In this document: positions 24,456 through 37,735 of the stretch, piece by piece
How the letters are laid out: every line of letters begins with the position of its first letter
Numbering within the stretch: the first letter of the stretch is position 1
NCBI GenBank assembly: GCA_037367405.1
Contig: JAZKJV010008274.1
Span: 372,001 to 436,000 of the forward strand
Source of the DNA: Ottelia alismoides
Lineage: Eukaryota; Streptophyta; Magnoliopsida; Alismatales; Hydrocharitaceae
Length of the DNA stretch: 64,000 bases
Direction: 5' to 3'
Notes under the pieces: generated by a model
What the model saw: the letters and a program-made list of their open reading frames with translations, nothing else
The model's database searches: none
What the model was told of the DNA's origin: nothing
Translations under genes and position numbers: made by a program

Positions 24456-24471
24456 ATCTCCCACTATCCCA
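24456..24471 (-). other. Polypurine tract of copia B
   Basis: The minus strand reads GGGATAGTGGGAGAT directly before the LTR start TGTTGG, the usual arrangement in plant copia elements. Confidence 0.8.
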
Positions 24472-24489
24472 AAGAGCCATTAATGGGCT

Positions 24490-27400
24490 AATCATTTAAA
24501 CCCACACTCATGTGACAATCACATGCTATTTAGAAAATAGCTAGGTAAGTTGATCAGTCACTCTGTTCCCAAAATACTATGCCAAGTCCTTTTACGGCAC
24601 TTGCATATCTCCTAGTAACAGTGCTCGCATCTAATGCGAATGTTGCATCTTATGCAACCAATACTCAATCTTGTTAGTTATAGTGTCCTTGACACTACCG
24701 CTTAATAATCATCTAACCAGTATTTCCATAATCCTTGTTAGAATACTCTTATTCATGGAGATTACTATCTCTTAAGGTATCCACAGTTACGACCTTTTAG
24801 ATCTCTATCTATAAAGTCCTAAGTTTTTGAAGATAAGACTTTGAGATCACTATCTCAAAAAAATCTTATCTTTATGAAGATTTTGTTATTACTGCAATCA
24901 AGTGTTTTCTCTCCACAGTAGGATTAGCAACACTTTACTAATCCCACTGCATGGCAAATATCTGGCTTTTGTACACATCTAGCATACGCTTAGCTTCTCG
25001 TAACTGATGCACAAGTGCAAGCAGTTCTAGCATTTACTTCCTCAACTCTTTGAGGTGCTATCCCTTTAGATAGGTCACTACCACATCATAAGGGAATGAA
25101 GCCTTTCTTGGAATTTTCCAGAAAATGGAACATGTCCAAGGTGTACTACTAATGTGACGGTCCCAATATCCTCTTTTTTTGCTTTTGAACACCTTCAGAA
25201 CTAAGATCCAAGAGGCATCTTTGGGATCATATCTCAAGGTATAGAATAGCCAGATTATAAAACACTTATTATCATCCTTATATCATTCCAAATGATTAGG
25301 ATATTATCAACATTTAGCATAATGAACACAATGACACTCCCACTAAGCTTCACATGGTTCATCAAGAATCTATCTGAAATCATAACATTTATAATTTCAT
25401 CAAATCTTATGTTCCAACTACAAGAAGCTTATTTGAGTATATAGATGGATTTCTTTAGCTTGCGCATCTTGCTTTCCTCAACCATGAAGCCCTGGGGCTA
25501 CTTCATTTGAATATCCTTAAATAGGTATTCATAGAGGAATGCAATATTGACTTTCATCTCGCAAATGACAAAGTCAAGTTGTGTGGCTTATTGTTAGCAT
25601 TATTCCGATGGGTTTAAGCATGGTCACTGAAGAGCAAGTCTCATTGCAAGCAATATCTTCTCTTCCGGTGTGTAACTCATGGCTACGAACCGTGCTCTGA
25701 AGGTCCCTACCTTCTCATCAGATTCCCTTTCTCGTGAAGATCCATTTACACCTTAATGGGTCTAACCCTTATAGGTGGATCCTCGAGAGTCCATATACAA
25801 CACATGTATATGAAGTCTGCTTTAGACCTTTATTGCTAAAATCCATCTCTCCATGTCATGATCCTCAGGAGTTTCATCACATGAAATCCGATCATTGTCA
25901 GACTTAACTGACACATGGAATACATCCTCAAACACATTTGAAGAGGTATTCGTGTTTCATCTTTAATTGTCCTTTTTGTTTCCGATTTCAGGAGCCTCAT
26001 TATCTTCTCTGAGATCCTATATTTCATTTTCATCTTAATTCTCAAGAGTCTCAATCCTCTAAGAATCACATTATCAGAGATTAGATCTTTTAAGAGTCTT
26101 AAGGTCATAAAGTAGGTATCCAATAGCATCCTTTATTTTTCTAATGAAGTAGCACAGTCTAGTGCTCGATTCCAGCTTACTTGCATGGAATCTTATTAAG
26201 GATATATGATGTAGTCTCTACTACATATATACTTGGAAACTAAGAGGTAATTATGCTAAAAAGTCATCATTGATCAAATCATGTCACACATGATCCAATT
26301 GTATCTCCCTAAAACTCTATTGAGTTTAGGTGTGTTAGGAGGATTGAGATAGAAATGATATTCATATCTTCATAAGGTATTCTTTGAATTTTTTATGTAA
26401 CAGGTACAAGCTACCTAGGTAGGATCAAATTCATTTCATGTTTCTTCAAACTTTGGTTCTAAACCAAAATTGTGAAATCTTTTAACACTTCAAAGGTTTC
26501 TTAGGTGAAGAGAAGAAATCTCATATCATAAATAATCATCGATAGATATCACATATCCATAATTTTTACTATGATATAGATGATTCACATACATCAATAT
26601 GTATGAGATCCTGAATACCTTGACATCTAACATCATTCCCACAGAAGGGTGTATTGGACATTTTACTTTGAATAGAATATACACAAGTATGTAAGATTTG
26701 AAATTTTAGACATTCTAAAGTTTCATATCTTACTAGTCCATTAATCTCATCAACAAACATATGTCCAAAACTTGATGGTAGATGATTGTCAAATGATCTT
26801 CATCCTCCTATTGATCTTTTAAGGTTCAATTTCAATATTAGAAATCTTAATGAACCATTCATTAATTTTATAATTTAGGAGAGTCCACTAGATGCCAGAA
26901 TACTATCTGAAATATATCCATCATAACTCTTTATGATAGGTTTATTCCAGAATTCATGTTTATTTCCAACACTTAGAAACAAACAATGAGTATATTCTAA
27001 TATCTAGGTCATAGAGACATTCTCTAAGACTAAGGGCTCTCCCACTGAGAATATGAAGTCCATTTATCCAATAGAGATTGTTGCAACAATTTCATCAATA
27101 TCCATGTGGATAACTATAAACCTTAAGATCAAAATTTCCAGTCTTCTAAAACATATGCAACAATTGCAAGTTTCATTAGAAGAATGAAATGCAATTATTA
27201 GACTTTAATCTTATCTTATAAGAAAGTCAATTTCAATGATTAAATGTAGATTATTCTGGTGCTCTATTCGAGTCCTTCTCTAAGGATTCCAGATAGTTTT
27301 GATAGTCATACTATCGACACACCAACTTATTACAGTATTAGCATTTATCCAACTCTTTGGATGTCATATAGAAGTCACACAAGTAGGTCAACTCTTTGAC

Positions 27401-28080
27401 TTTCCTTCTTACTCGGGTACGACCCATGCTTCCACTGCGCTCCCTTTATCTATAAGCAACCATTGCTTAAGACTAAGTATCTCTTATGTTAAATTCAAAA
27501 GAATTCAATGTAAGAGCATTTCAACATTTATACATTCTTCATTAAATTCATACAATATGAATATTATGAAGCTTCATGAATGACTAGAGTATAGACAGTA
27601 GAATGATGACATTCATCGTATCTACATCCATGTAAACTCTTAAAACATTGGTTCAGGTAGGTATTCAAACATTTTGAATACATCATCTCTTTTGAGCTAC
27701 CATTCTGCATAATGCAGAGAACCATGTCATTCATGATTAAATGTCTAGAGCACATATGTATGCCAGAACATCTTCTTAGATTTTATAAGGATTATTTGAC
27801 AATTGCGATCATCATCGACATGTCACTTCCAAAGTACGCTCGATGAAAGATCAAGACTATAGAGACATACAAACCCTAAGGTGATGTCTTATTGTCTTAT
27901 TTAATTGTCATTCCTCATTATATTGAGGAAACTTGCACATTGCAACCACATACATTATGTGTCCAATTGCAAATACAATATCTGGATCATGAGTCCAATC
28001 CATGATATATTAGTGGTTATTATTGAGTATAATATTCAGTGGGTTTAATGAAGGATTATCTGAAATAAGAAATTTGCATA
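24490..28080 (-). pseudogene. gag-pol of copia B, severely degenerate
   Basis: Only islands survive on the minus strand, in several frames. A Gag-like start (NPLNIILNNNH) lies near 28060. A GAG-pre-integrase zinc region (YETLECLKF, QSKMSNTPFCGND, DLIHIDVCES) is at about 26760-26570. The end of integrase (DAIGYLLYDLKTLKRSNL) is near 26130-26070. RT has HQLDVICEMKVNIAFL at about 25585, PQGFMVEESKMRKLKKS near 25490, and LNVDNILI (25290-25315), where copia RT has YVDD. The connection NSKKGFIPL is near 25110 and RNase H KPDICHAVG near 24970. Two catalytic residues in the RT box and the frame are lost throughout. Copia order (integrase before RT) confirms the superfamily. Confidence 0.75.
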
Positions 28081-29860
28081 AGGGTATATATATTATATAT
28101 ACATATTTTACTTTGATTTATGAATTTTTATATCAAAGTTGTCTTGCCTTGTCAACAATGATAGTCCATTCCCTTAATCACTTTCAATGTAAGAGATATT
28201 CTTACCATTATATCTCTAGCAAGATCTGGGATCACCTTTCCTATCTTTGTCACATCTCAATAATATAAGAACTTGTGACTTTGATAAAAAGAAGCGGGAA
28301 CACATTCCACCTTGCAAGTCCAACTTGCATCTCCCAATTCGGTCTTTAACACTCGGGCCCACCACCCCTAAGGTAATGTTCACCCGTTATTAATTGAACC
28401 AACCGTCAACAGACTTAATACTCGCTATAAGCAATCCAATATCGCCCCAATAATATGAGGACTTGATATTGGGGTCACTACGTATACGACCTTACTCTTT
28501 CGAGAAGTGAAGAGCCCGATCCAAATGGATTGTATGAAGGAACTGTCACTTCGGACATGCGTCTCCTACATACAATATCTGGCGACAGAACCCTTCGCCT
28601 TGACGAGAGACCATGGATGTCACTTATTTGATCCTCCATATCATATTCAAATTCTAATTAATCATTATGAATCATATTCATTATGATTAATTATTCCAAG
28701 GTAAATAACACATCTATTTATAATAGAGTTTCTTAATTTTAATTGGATTCCAATTAATGTAATCATATTAAATTAATGATCGAATTAATATCCAACAAAT
28801 ATTTTTAATTGTTACTTGAAATATGGTATTATCTCAAATACTTATTATTTCAAATTTTAATAATTAGAAAATACATCATGATCTCTCAGGTATCATTCGT
28901 TCCCTACCCGCTGTCACGGCCAGTACTGGAAGGAGTGGGACAGACCACAACCGGTGCTACCCGCTACCCCTGCGATTTTCGACTAGACACCATATCTGCC
29001 TCGGGAAAAAGCATTGTCGAGTCAATCACTTTGTACTTGAGATGATCATTGGTTTTTCAACCGAAATTATACCATATAATATTCATCAAAACCATTTTTA
29101 TAATATTATAAGGAGATTTTCTAAACAAATCCCTAATCCTATTCAAGCAACAAGGCTTTGCATGTAAAAGTTATCCTACAACTATTGTATGATAAACTAG
29201 AGTTTTCATGAAAAACAATTTTTGTTGGAAATTTCATATTAACCAATTGTGATCAAGATCAACTATCTTATCATATTAGTTAATGCAAAGCCATTCAAGG
29301 AAATAATTATCATCTTTAAATATTTCATAAATATTTAGAAATAATCATTTCAGAAAATTAACAATAATTTTCATTAATTCATTTGAATGACAATCACATG
29401 GTTCATGATAATGATGCAAATTCCAGCAGTGACCCTCACAAACTAAAAATAGCATATCTCATTAATTTTAAATCCAAATTAAGCAAAATCAATTTCCAGA
29501 GATTGATAACTTGATTTAAAAACGAAACCATGTGATAAAGACGAATTTCCAGGCGTTTTAAAACCGTTTTAACATCTTAATTACGTCTCTAATCCCCATA
29601 CCCGAAACAGTGGACATATGGTCAATAAAACGATCATATCTTGAGAAAACGGAATCCAAATTACGCAAACTCAAATCCTACTATTTTCTTAATTAATGGG
29701 GAACATTATACGATTTAAAATTCCATGTTTAAACATTTTTAACAGGACTGAAATTTTATCACAAGACAGAGCTGCGTTAATTGAAATGCTAAATTCTTCA
29801 CGAACCCAAACGAGCCCAAATCTTCGTAAGTTCATGGATCTCATCCAAAACCTTCAACAA
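28081..29860 (-). other. Long leader of copia B
   Basis: About 1.8 kb between PBS and the first Gag-like residues. A moderately GC-rich segment at 28290-28640 contrasts with AT-rich flanks, and another at 28890-29040. I recognise no domain in either. They could be leader sequence or remnants of other insertions. Confidence 0.5.
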
Positions 29861-29877
29861 CCTGGCTCTGATACCAC
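29861..29877 (-). other. Primer binding site of copia B (initiator tRNA-Met)
   Basis: The minus strand reads TGGTATCAGAGCCAGG two bases inside the LTR, the standard match to the 3' end of plant initiator tRNA-Met. Confidence 0.9.
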
Positions 29878-29878
29878 T

Positions 29879-32522
29879 TGAAGGATACGAGAAAAATCTT
29901 AAAGCACATCACAGAAGTGTGATGATCGCATCGTATGCGATCGGGAGCGACTAATCGCACTAGTTGCTCGATGTAGCGGAAATTAAAAATTTCTATGTGA
30001 CAAAACCACATGGTCCAAGAACACTTGTCGGATCGTTTTGTCTAAACCAGAAACAAGTAATAGGATTACCTCTTGAGGCGTGGTTGCGATCGAGTCTCCA
30101 AACAATGAGACCTCCTGTCTCAAGTATGATCCGACGGAGGAGACGCTTGCGAGCGCGTGGATGAGACGTGTACTTCTCACAATCCATGTTGATGATCCAA
30201 ATGACGAATCTTCTGATCTCGACACATGAGATCCGACGTCTTCTTCATTAGCGAAGCGCATCAAAGGAGACTGAGATCCATGAGCAAACGATTGGGCAGC
30301 ATAACAACGACGCTGCGGCGATGAAAAGCCCCTCTAGGGCATCCATGGTGGACAGCCAGGAGAGAGGAAGAGAGAGGATGTGTATAGAGAATAAGAGAGA
30401 GAGAGAGAGTCTCGTCGAGTCGGTGTTAGTCGAGGAGCAAGGCATGCCTCTTCTTATATAGGGTTTTGGGAGTCCATGGATCCCAATCCATGGACAACAC
30501 ACAATCAACGGATGAGATTGATTGTGTCCCTTTCAACGACTAGGATTGTTGTTGGTAAAACACAACAACAAGTGATTTAATTCAAATTAATTGTCATTGA
30601 TAAATCAATATAATAAATCTCAAATTAAATCACTTTTTGACTAGAGATAGGATAATGAGAAGACCAAGGTCCTCTCCTAAAAAGGGGGACGGCTACTCTA
30701 CTCCTCTAGAGTAGTTGTAGCCGTCCTCTCTTATTAGAGGGGACTTGGTCAATCTCATTGATGTATCATGAGATCTCATTATCTCATGATATCTCCTATA
30801 ACTCTTGTCGAAATAATTTTCACAAAAAATAATTCCAAATTATCTTTTGGAAAATATCAATCAAGCCATTAAAAAAATGTGAATCTCACTCACAACCCAA
30901 AACTAAATGTAATTATATTTTCAATTAATCATTCAATGTGAATTCCATTCACATTAACAATTAATCAACAAATATAAAGCACAATATGCTCTCTCTAATA
31001 TATTATAAATTACATTTATAATATATATGATTAATTTGGATAGTGCTATCCATAATATTCATATCCATGATAATTAAATCGTATTTAATCATCTTGGATC
31101 TCTTTTCGCATGTGCCAAAATAATATGAATCACATTCACATTATTCACATCTTTTATAATTAAATGACATTTAATTATCTCAGATAACTCTCTTTATAAT
31201 ATGAATCAAATTCATATTATCCATGATAATAAATCACATTTAATTATCACATTTCTCGATGCTAGGATACATATATCAACAATGGAATTATCCATGAACT
31301 CTTTCAAGGATAATGCACTTTCTCTGCAGATACTTGGAGATAAGGACTGGGCAATTTTGTTCCACGTATAGTGACTTGGATGTTGAGATCACATCTCAAA
31401 TCCAGATCTCGGGCCTCCCATAGATGCTTGATTAAATCAAGACTGCAAATCTAATCTTCTCATTGCATCTGAATCACATTCAGATCAATGTCCAATATTT
31501 GGACCAAGATCAGATTACTTCTCGACTGAGACGAGTCATTAAAATCCAGACCCGTTTCATCACTATCTAGGAATGAAAGCATCATGGTTATACAATCGTT
31601 TATGATCACATCACCCTCAGGTATTCCCAATACATGTACATCCTGCATACTGGAATACCCAGAATAAACCCGAAGTATTAGATCAACTTTATACTGTCTA
31701 CTTCAGGGTTTTATCAGTAAGTTTCACATTTGATCATTGGGAGTTGTTATCGACCATATACTTTCCAAAAGCATATATCATACCTAGGTCTTGATCATAT
31801 ACTTTCCAAAAGTATATATCAAACCTACAAATTCGGTCAAGCTTCCAAAGCGAGACAACCGTGCACGGAATTTGATTCTTCCCAATATCTCATGAGTGAG
31901 CTCATGTCTTCCGGTTCAGTAAAGAACCTATATGATCCCTTCGAGAGATCGTATTACTCATATGCCCTTGCATGCACATAGCGTGCCGGTGTATAGACCT
32001 TGATTAGGTCATCACCCTATTGGTCTGCCAAATGAACATACTCAGACATATAGCAAAACATCTGTCTCCGGTCAGAGGATGTGTGCCTATATCGTGACAA
32101 CATACGATAAAGGACTTTGGTTATCTCAATACCTTTAAGTCAACTCTTTGATCTAACTAATCTGACACCTCCGAATCTCTATTCCTATGCAGAGGACCTG
32201 CATCAAGAGGTCGGTCAGATATCAGCCTATGTGAGAAAGGATTGCCATCTCCTACTCAGGCTGGAGATCATCTCTTAATAATCATTTGACGGTGCTTGAT
32301 GAGTATTCAATCTAACCCTTTAGATATTCATCCAAGCACCATTCCTATAATTCAATTATTGAATCAATAGCTGTATGATTATTAAGATGGCCATGGTACA
32401 TAACCCTAATTGTACTAAGGGACCTATTTTGCAAATTATTTATTCTTCATTTCAGATCAGGGAATGATATGTGCAATAACATTTATTGCATAATGGCTTG
32501 CCGTGGGCTCGCATGTCCAACA
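29879..32522 (-). repeat. 5' LTR of copia B (2644 bp), shared with a second copy
   Basis: It aligns with 21906-24455 throughout, with scattered substitutions and small indels; for example a block near 31185-31240 is expanded relative to the left copy. On the minus strand it begins TGTTGGACATGCGAGC and ends TATCCTTCA. It is followed by the PBS on one side and a PPT on the other, so it is flanked by internal sequence on both sides. Confidence 0.9.
30453..30462 (-). promoter_or_regulatory. TATA box in 5' LTR of B
   Basis: The minus strand reads CCTATATAAG at the same LTR position as 22468-22477. Confidence 0.6.
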
Positions 32523-33146
32523 ATCTCCCACTAGCCCAAAGAGCCATTAATGGGCTAATCATTTAAACCAACACTCGTGTGACAATCATAGGCTATTTAG
32601 AAAATAACTAGGTAAGATGATCAGTCATTCTGTTCCCAAAATACTATGCCAAGTCCTTTTACGATACTTGCATATGTCCTAGTAACAGTGCACACATCTA
32701 ATGCGAATGTTGCATCTTATGCAACCAATACTCAATCTTGTTAGTTATAGTGTCCTTGACACTACATCTTAATAATTATCATAACCAGTATTTCCATAAT
32801 CCTTATTAGAATACCCTTATTCCTGGAGATTACTATCTCTTAAGGTATCCACTGTTAAGACCTTTTAAATCTCTATCTATAAAGTCTTATGTTTTGGAAG
32901 ATAAGACTTTGAGATCACTATCTCAAAAAATCTTATCATTTATGAAGATTTTGTTATTACTGCAATCAAGTGTTTTCTCTCCATAGTAGGATTAGCAACA
33001 CTTTACTACTCCCACTGCATGGCAGATATCTGGCTTTTGTACATATCTAGCATACACTTAGCTTCTCGTAACTGATGCACAAGTGCAAGCCGTTCTAGCA
33101 TTCACTTCCTCAACTCTTTGAGGTGCTATCCCTTTAGATAGGTCAC
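32523..33146 (-). pseudogene. 3' end of a second copia pol copy (RNase H part), cut by C
   Basis: It aligns with 24456-25098 of the neighbouring copy, PPT included, and stops exactly where element C begins. The last five bases GTCAC (33142-33146) are the left target duplication of C; the uncut copy reads through this point at about 25098. Frame is destroyed. The remainder is expected beyond C and D, outside the window. Confidence 0.85.
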
Positions 33147-36100
33147 TGATGAAACCTAATTTCATCATATTTATTTTCCATAATTAACCCCCTTCTTAAA
33201 GCTGTGTTAATAAAATCCTGTTAAAGTCTTGTTTTTATTAGAGTCCTTAATAAATTAAAAATCACAAACAAAAATAGCAATACAAAAATCTGTGGTATTT
33301 TTAGCCATAAAAATACCCTCCAAAATATTTCGAGTCTTCATTTTATCTCATCTCCAGTTTTGACCAACATGAAACTTGTAGATCTCATCAAGATCTACAA
33401 CTTTCATGTTTTGAGTTTTCTCAAATTCGGCCATCTTGACCCTCAAAAATCAATTTTTCTCTCTGAATAAAGTGATTGGGCCACGTGTCCCGTTCTGGGT
33501 GAGCCACGTGGCCCGCCTCCCTTGACTTGTCCGCTCGTGCCCTCAGCCGTCAGATCTCCTCCTGAGATCCAACGGCCATGAGTCCTCCACGTTCGCTCAT
33601 TTTTTTAGCCATCTGATCTCCTTCAGGCCTTGATCACCGCACTCCGTTAGCGCCTCTCTTGTAGGACGACATGTGGCTCATTAATGGCCGTTCGCTTTCG
33701 CCTGGGAGCGTTAAATCTTAACCATTCATCCACTCTCTAATTTCAACCCTCAGATCGCCTTTAGTAGAGACCATCGCGTCCGCTCCTTCACGCTTCTCCC
33801 ACAGTTTGCCACGTGGCTCACTGTTCTCTTTCCGATCACCATTCATCTCAGCCGTTATCACCGCACCAACTCTCAACCGCCCGATCAACCCCCAGACTTC
33901 ATCTTAGCCACTCACTCCCGCCTTAATTTCCTTTTGACATGTGGCTTCATCATCTCCATCCGATCACACAGCCAAGATCTAGTCCTAACCGTCCCACCGC
34001 GCCCACACCAGGACCGTTGGATCTCACGATCCAACGGTCCGGACCTCGTCTTCCTCCTCCCGCAAGCTCTGCCCGAGCCCCGCGCCTTGCAGACCTCCTC
34101 CATCCTTCTAAATTTAGCTGCTTCACCTTGCCACCTCTCCTCTCCCTAACCACCCCACGTCCGAGCCCATTCCTCCATGATTCTCGCGCATATCTCCACT
34201 AACCTCGATTCACTTCCAGTCACCCCATGCGCGCCCTTGAAACCCGCAACTCCACTCATCAGCTCCTCCATCACCACCTTTAAATACTCCCCTTCCACCG
34301 TCTGCCATCTCCGTCCACTGTTCCATGGGGCTTGGCCCAGCCCTCCGCCACCTCCCGGTGACAGGGGGAGGTGGCTGGATCGAGCAACGACGACCAATGC
34401 AATCGGTGAGACCCGCCGACCTCCATGGCAGCATTGCGGTGGCTCCAGCCCCGCTCGAGCTCCGAGGATTTGCCGACCTCGACGTGTGACGACCCCGAGC
34501 ATCACCGTGATGCTCAGCCCAGGCATCCGCACAGCCCGACTTCAGGTGAGACCTCCGACATCCTTGTGTATTTTCTTCCTTAGATTCAGAAATTTCTAGG
34601 CCTTTATACCCCGTCCTCGACCGCCATTAATCGCCTCTCGAGCTTCGCCTTCCAACCACCGTTCACGCACAACTCTCCGACCACTCCCCTACTCCGTCAT
34701 AACCTCCATCACCCCAAGCTTCCTCCTCCGTCGGAGGTGGAGGAGGACTCACTAAGGGCTTCACCTTCTTCGCTCCCCATGAGCCCTCCGTCCACCTCAT
34801 CTCGCATGCACGCACGCCCTAACCCCCTTGCAGGTCAACCATCGCCAATGGCCGGACCTTGGGCAGAGCCAGGTTCTAGAGCTCCGCCTCCGGCAATCAG
34901 GCATCGAAGGCGCACTCCAGATGCTCCTGCAGCTTCTCTGACCTCGGATCTTCATCGCCGGATCTTCAGCGCCAGTCCCCGAGCTTCATAGAGCACGGTG
35001 AGGCGAGGAGGAGCTTCAGGCATCACGCCGGAGCTCCAATAACGCCGCCACCCTACGGAGGACAAGACGGAACAGATACCGTTGGATCTTGCCCCATGGC
35101 GGAGATCCAAAAGCCTCAGAGGCGCCACGTCGACATCCCAGAGTGCGGAGGCTCGGTGGGACCGAGCCTTGCCCCAGGTGCCCTCGGGCCACCACGTGTC
35201 CCGAGCCACCTGCTGCGGCCACCCGAAGCAGCGCACAACCTCGCCCCCACCCGAGCCTGAGCTCATGTGCCTCACGCACGTGGGTTCTGGGCTTATTGCA
35301 TCGGCACCCTTGCACCTTCCGCATATTACATCCAGGTCCTGAAACACGTGGCACTCCTCGAGACTACCCCGAGCCTCATCGACACCAAGCCTGGAGGCTC
35401 GTGTATTTCAAGCCAAACCGAAGCAGCAGCGAGCCTCTGCCTAGCCCAAGCCGCCCTCCGAGCCTGGATGGCGCGTGCATAGCACGTGCCATCTGGGTAA
35501 TTTATGCAGAAGCTCCGCCGACTCCTCCAAATTGCATTCAGGTCCTGTTATCACATGCCGTCCACGTGCACAGTGGGAATTTTGCAACCACACCCCCGTA
35601 AGTTTCCATATTTGCAAAAATACTCCTATGGGTGAGGGTAATTTACAGGGAAGGCCCCTCTCCTTATTTTTATTACATTTTAGTCCCTCCCAGGGACTAG
35701 TTTGCAATTTTATTTCTTGTTTTCTTTCAGTTATGCCCCTGTCTTCTTTATTGTATATCTTGAGCCTCGAATGTCCGATTGAGGTGATTTCAGTTTCGTT
35801 TTGAAGCTCTCCTCGTCATCTTTATTATGGCATGTTAGATTTACATTTTGACACTATGATCTGTAATGCATTATTTCATTATTTAAGTGTCCTGATTTCC
35901 TTATCTCTCATGCCTACTACTTATATAAATGAAAATTGCTTCATTATCTGATTCTGTTTGACTCGAATATTTTATGGCTTAAGTAATGATCATTTCGGGC
36001 ATACTATTTACATTGCATTTCCTTGCATTTATCTGCATAATAAAAAAATATATAAAAAAATGCATGTTTCATTTTAATGCATTATTGTGTCTCCTTGTCC

Positions 36101-36362
36101 TTCATGCATGATTTAACCTATATTGTCTCTCCTTCAACACTTAGTTAAATAGATAAAAATCTGATTAATATGAGGGAGGCGCGTGTCCTTGAGTTCGACC
36201 TTGGTTTCTTGCCAAGTAAAAAAAAAAATAAATACGACCATCTCATTTTGATATGTACATATCTAAATGAGATGGTCTTTGACGAGCCCAATCGGCCCGA
36301 CTGCGGTGACATTATCAAGTGTTAATACAGCACTGTTAAAGGGCCGATTTTGAGACTCGTCA
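33147..36362 (+). repeat. 5' LTR of C (3216 bp)
   Basis: It starts TGATGAAACCTAATTTCATCA and ends GAGACTCGTCA. The first 2.9 kb match 39532-42414 closely. The portion 33470-35560 is GC-rich and contains repeated G-box cores (for example 33483, 33506, 33810) and a 13-bp inverted repeat at 34011-34023/34028-34040. The long ORFs on both strands here are the expected by-product of GC-rich sequence and show no domain. Confidence 0.9.
34279..34286 (+). promoter_or_regulatory. TATA-like box in 5' LTR of C
   Basis: TTTAAATA in a C-rich context, also present at 40677-40684 in the other LTR. Weak match to a TATA consensus. Confidence 0.35.
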
Positions 36363-36364
36363 AA

Positions 36365-36382
36365 TGGCGTCGTTGCCGGGGA
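36365..36382 (+). other. Primer binding site of C (tRNA-Asp type)
   Basis: TGGCGTCGTTGCCGGGGA, two bases inside the LTR, with one transition from the usual site. Confidence 0.88.
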
Positions 36383-37500
36383 CACGGCTCATTTCTTATA
36401 TTTTTTTGGATTTTTGTTTATTTAATTGCAGTGTTTCTTTTATATAGGTCATTTTGTCAATATGTCTTGCATCGTAACATTTTTCTTCTCTATGGATCTC
36501 TAACAATTGTTTTTGTGGCAGGGCCCTTGATGGTTCAAGGAGGCGAAGAGCAGGCTGCTACCCGCTGTGAGGAGCTACAGAAACCCGCTTGGAGTACGTC
36601 GAGAAGAAAGAAAAAAAATGTCTTGCATTTTTATTTCCATGCATGAACTTGTAATAATTCGTCTTTTACAGCGGTCTTCGATCGAAGACTCCAAATGTAA
36701 TTGAACGATCGTGGATGTGTAGGGATCGTACCCACTTGAGTGTCGACCTAGGACCAGGCACGCGGCTCTTTGAGCGGTTTTTATTTTCCATATTTTTATG
36801 TGCTTGCTCGTAGGTAGGACACACTAAAATATAGACGCACATAATCTCGCCTCACTTAGGCAAATTTAATGGATATCATTCCCCGCTAATAGATGCATGA
36901 TTAGGTGCGGCTTTTATCAACTTGCATGCATTGATTTTGGTTTTCAAAACAGCCCAAGTTTTCACAGATTTTCGCCAAATCACTGCATGTTTAATCGCTT
37001 AGCCTTGATCGCGGTTTTTATCGAATACATGGTTTTTCTCGATTTCTCTTTCCTAGCTTGATCACCTAGGTCTAATGGAAAACGGGAATGAACGGTAGAT
37101 GATGATTTCTTGATTTTGTGCTAACCTTAATTCAGTGACAATATTAAATAAAATTGAGATTGTTAATTGCAAGTCAACATAAAATGGAGTAAAACTTTGG
37201 TTTTGGGAGAGCAATACCCTCGCATACGCATTGATTTTCACTTCACATTTTTTCTCCGTGCAAATATCTAGTGTTTTATCACCAATAAAACCGACAAGAT
37301 AATAAACCAACTTCGGTTAGTTTCATGTGTGAGTTGGTGAAATTGACGGTCTTGCTTGCTTGATTGAGCCATGTTTGCTACGATACACACCCCAAAACCT
37401 TAGTCACTCCATTTATCTCCGCAGATTCAAACCGCTCACTTGTAAATCCATTCCTCTTCTTCGTTCACCTTGGGTCCCTCCCAACATCAATTCCCATCTT
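36383..37500 (+). other. Leader-derived internal sequence of C
   Basis: No ORF with a recognisable domain. A perfect 16-base palindrome GTCTTCGATCGAAGAC lies near 36674. The segment 37204-37220 is the leader stem-loop shared with D and E. In those elements this stem-loop lies about 300 bases before the coding start. Here the hairpin array follows about 280 bases later, so the coding block appears cleanly missing. Confidence 0.6.
37204..37220 (+). promoter_or_regulatory. Conserved leader stem-loop of C
   Basis: TGGGAGAGCAATACCCTC; GGG pairs with CCC. Compare 47124-47145 in D and 11769-11790 in E. Confidence 0.55.
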
Positions 37501-37735
37501 TATACTTAGGCTAATCTCAACCTAAGTATAGGGGGGACCCGAGAACCTGTGATTTCTCTACTCATGTTTCCTTACCTTTATACTTAGGTTATTACTAACC
37601 TAAGTATAGGGGGAGCCCCTCTTAGCTCCCGTATATTTCTCTATGCTTAAATGGAACTATGGACTAGTATCATCTAGTGCTATGAGGACATAGCAAAGTT
37701 TAAGGATAGGGGTGTATACCGAATATACCGTATAC
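37501..37735 (+). promoter_or_regulatory. Array of PPT-mimic hairpins in C
   Basis: Hairpins with arms 37501-37510/37521-37530 and 37579-37590/37597-37608, both ending in CCTAAGTATA plus a G-run. A composite third unit has near-paired outer arms 37641-37651/37699-37709 and inner arms 37679-37684/37689-37694. GTATAC (37714-37719) then pairs with 37730-37735. Same order as in D and E. Confidence 0.7.

Larger units (their letters stand above)
21906..33146 (-). mobile_element. Element B: decayed Ty1/copia retrotransposon, tandem form sharing an LTR
   Basis: On the minus strand: LTR (29879-32522), initiator tRNA-Met PBS, long leader, degenerate gag-pol, PPT, LTR (21906-24455). To the right of LTR 29879-32522 the sequence does not return to the F target. 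It continues with the end of another copia pol (32523-33146) in the same orientation, giving LTR-internal-LTR-internal(partial). The left target duplication would be ATCTC (21901-21905), which lies within the RT codons of F. Element C truncates the extra copy. Confidence 0.85.

Noticed and set aside
28290..29040. GC-richer islands in the leader of B as a captured host gene fragment
   Set aside because: No translated similarity I can recognise and no exon-like structure; left as unassigned leader.
30388..30412. GA-rich microsatellite in LTR of B
   Set aside because: Short and present in both LTRs; ordinary LTR content rather than a separate feature.
34146..35601. Long ORFs on both strands in LTR of C (also 40511-42151)
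   Set aside because: Overlapping ORFs in several frames of a GC-rich LTR, low-complexity translations, no domain, no codon signal.
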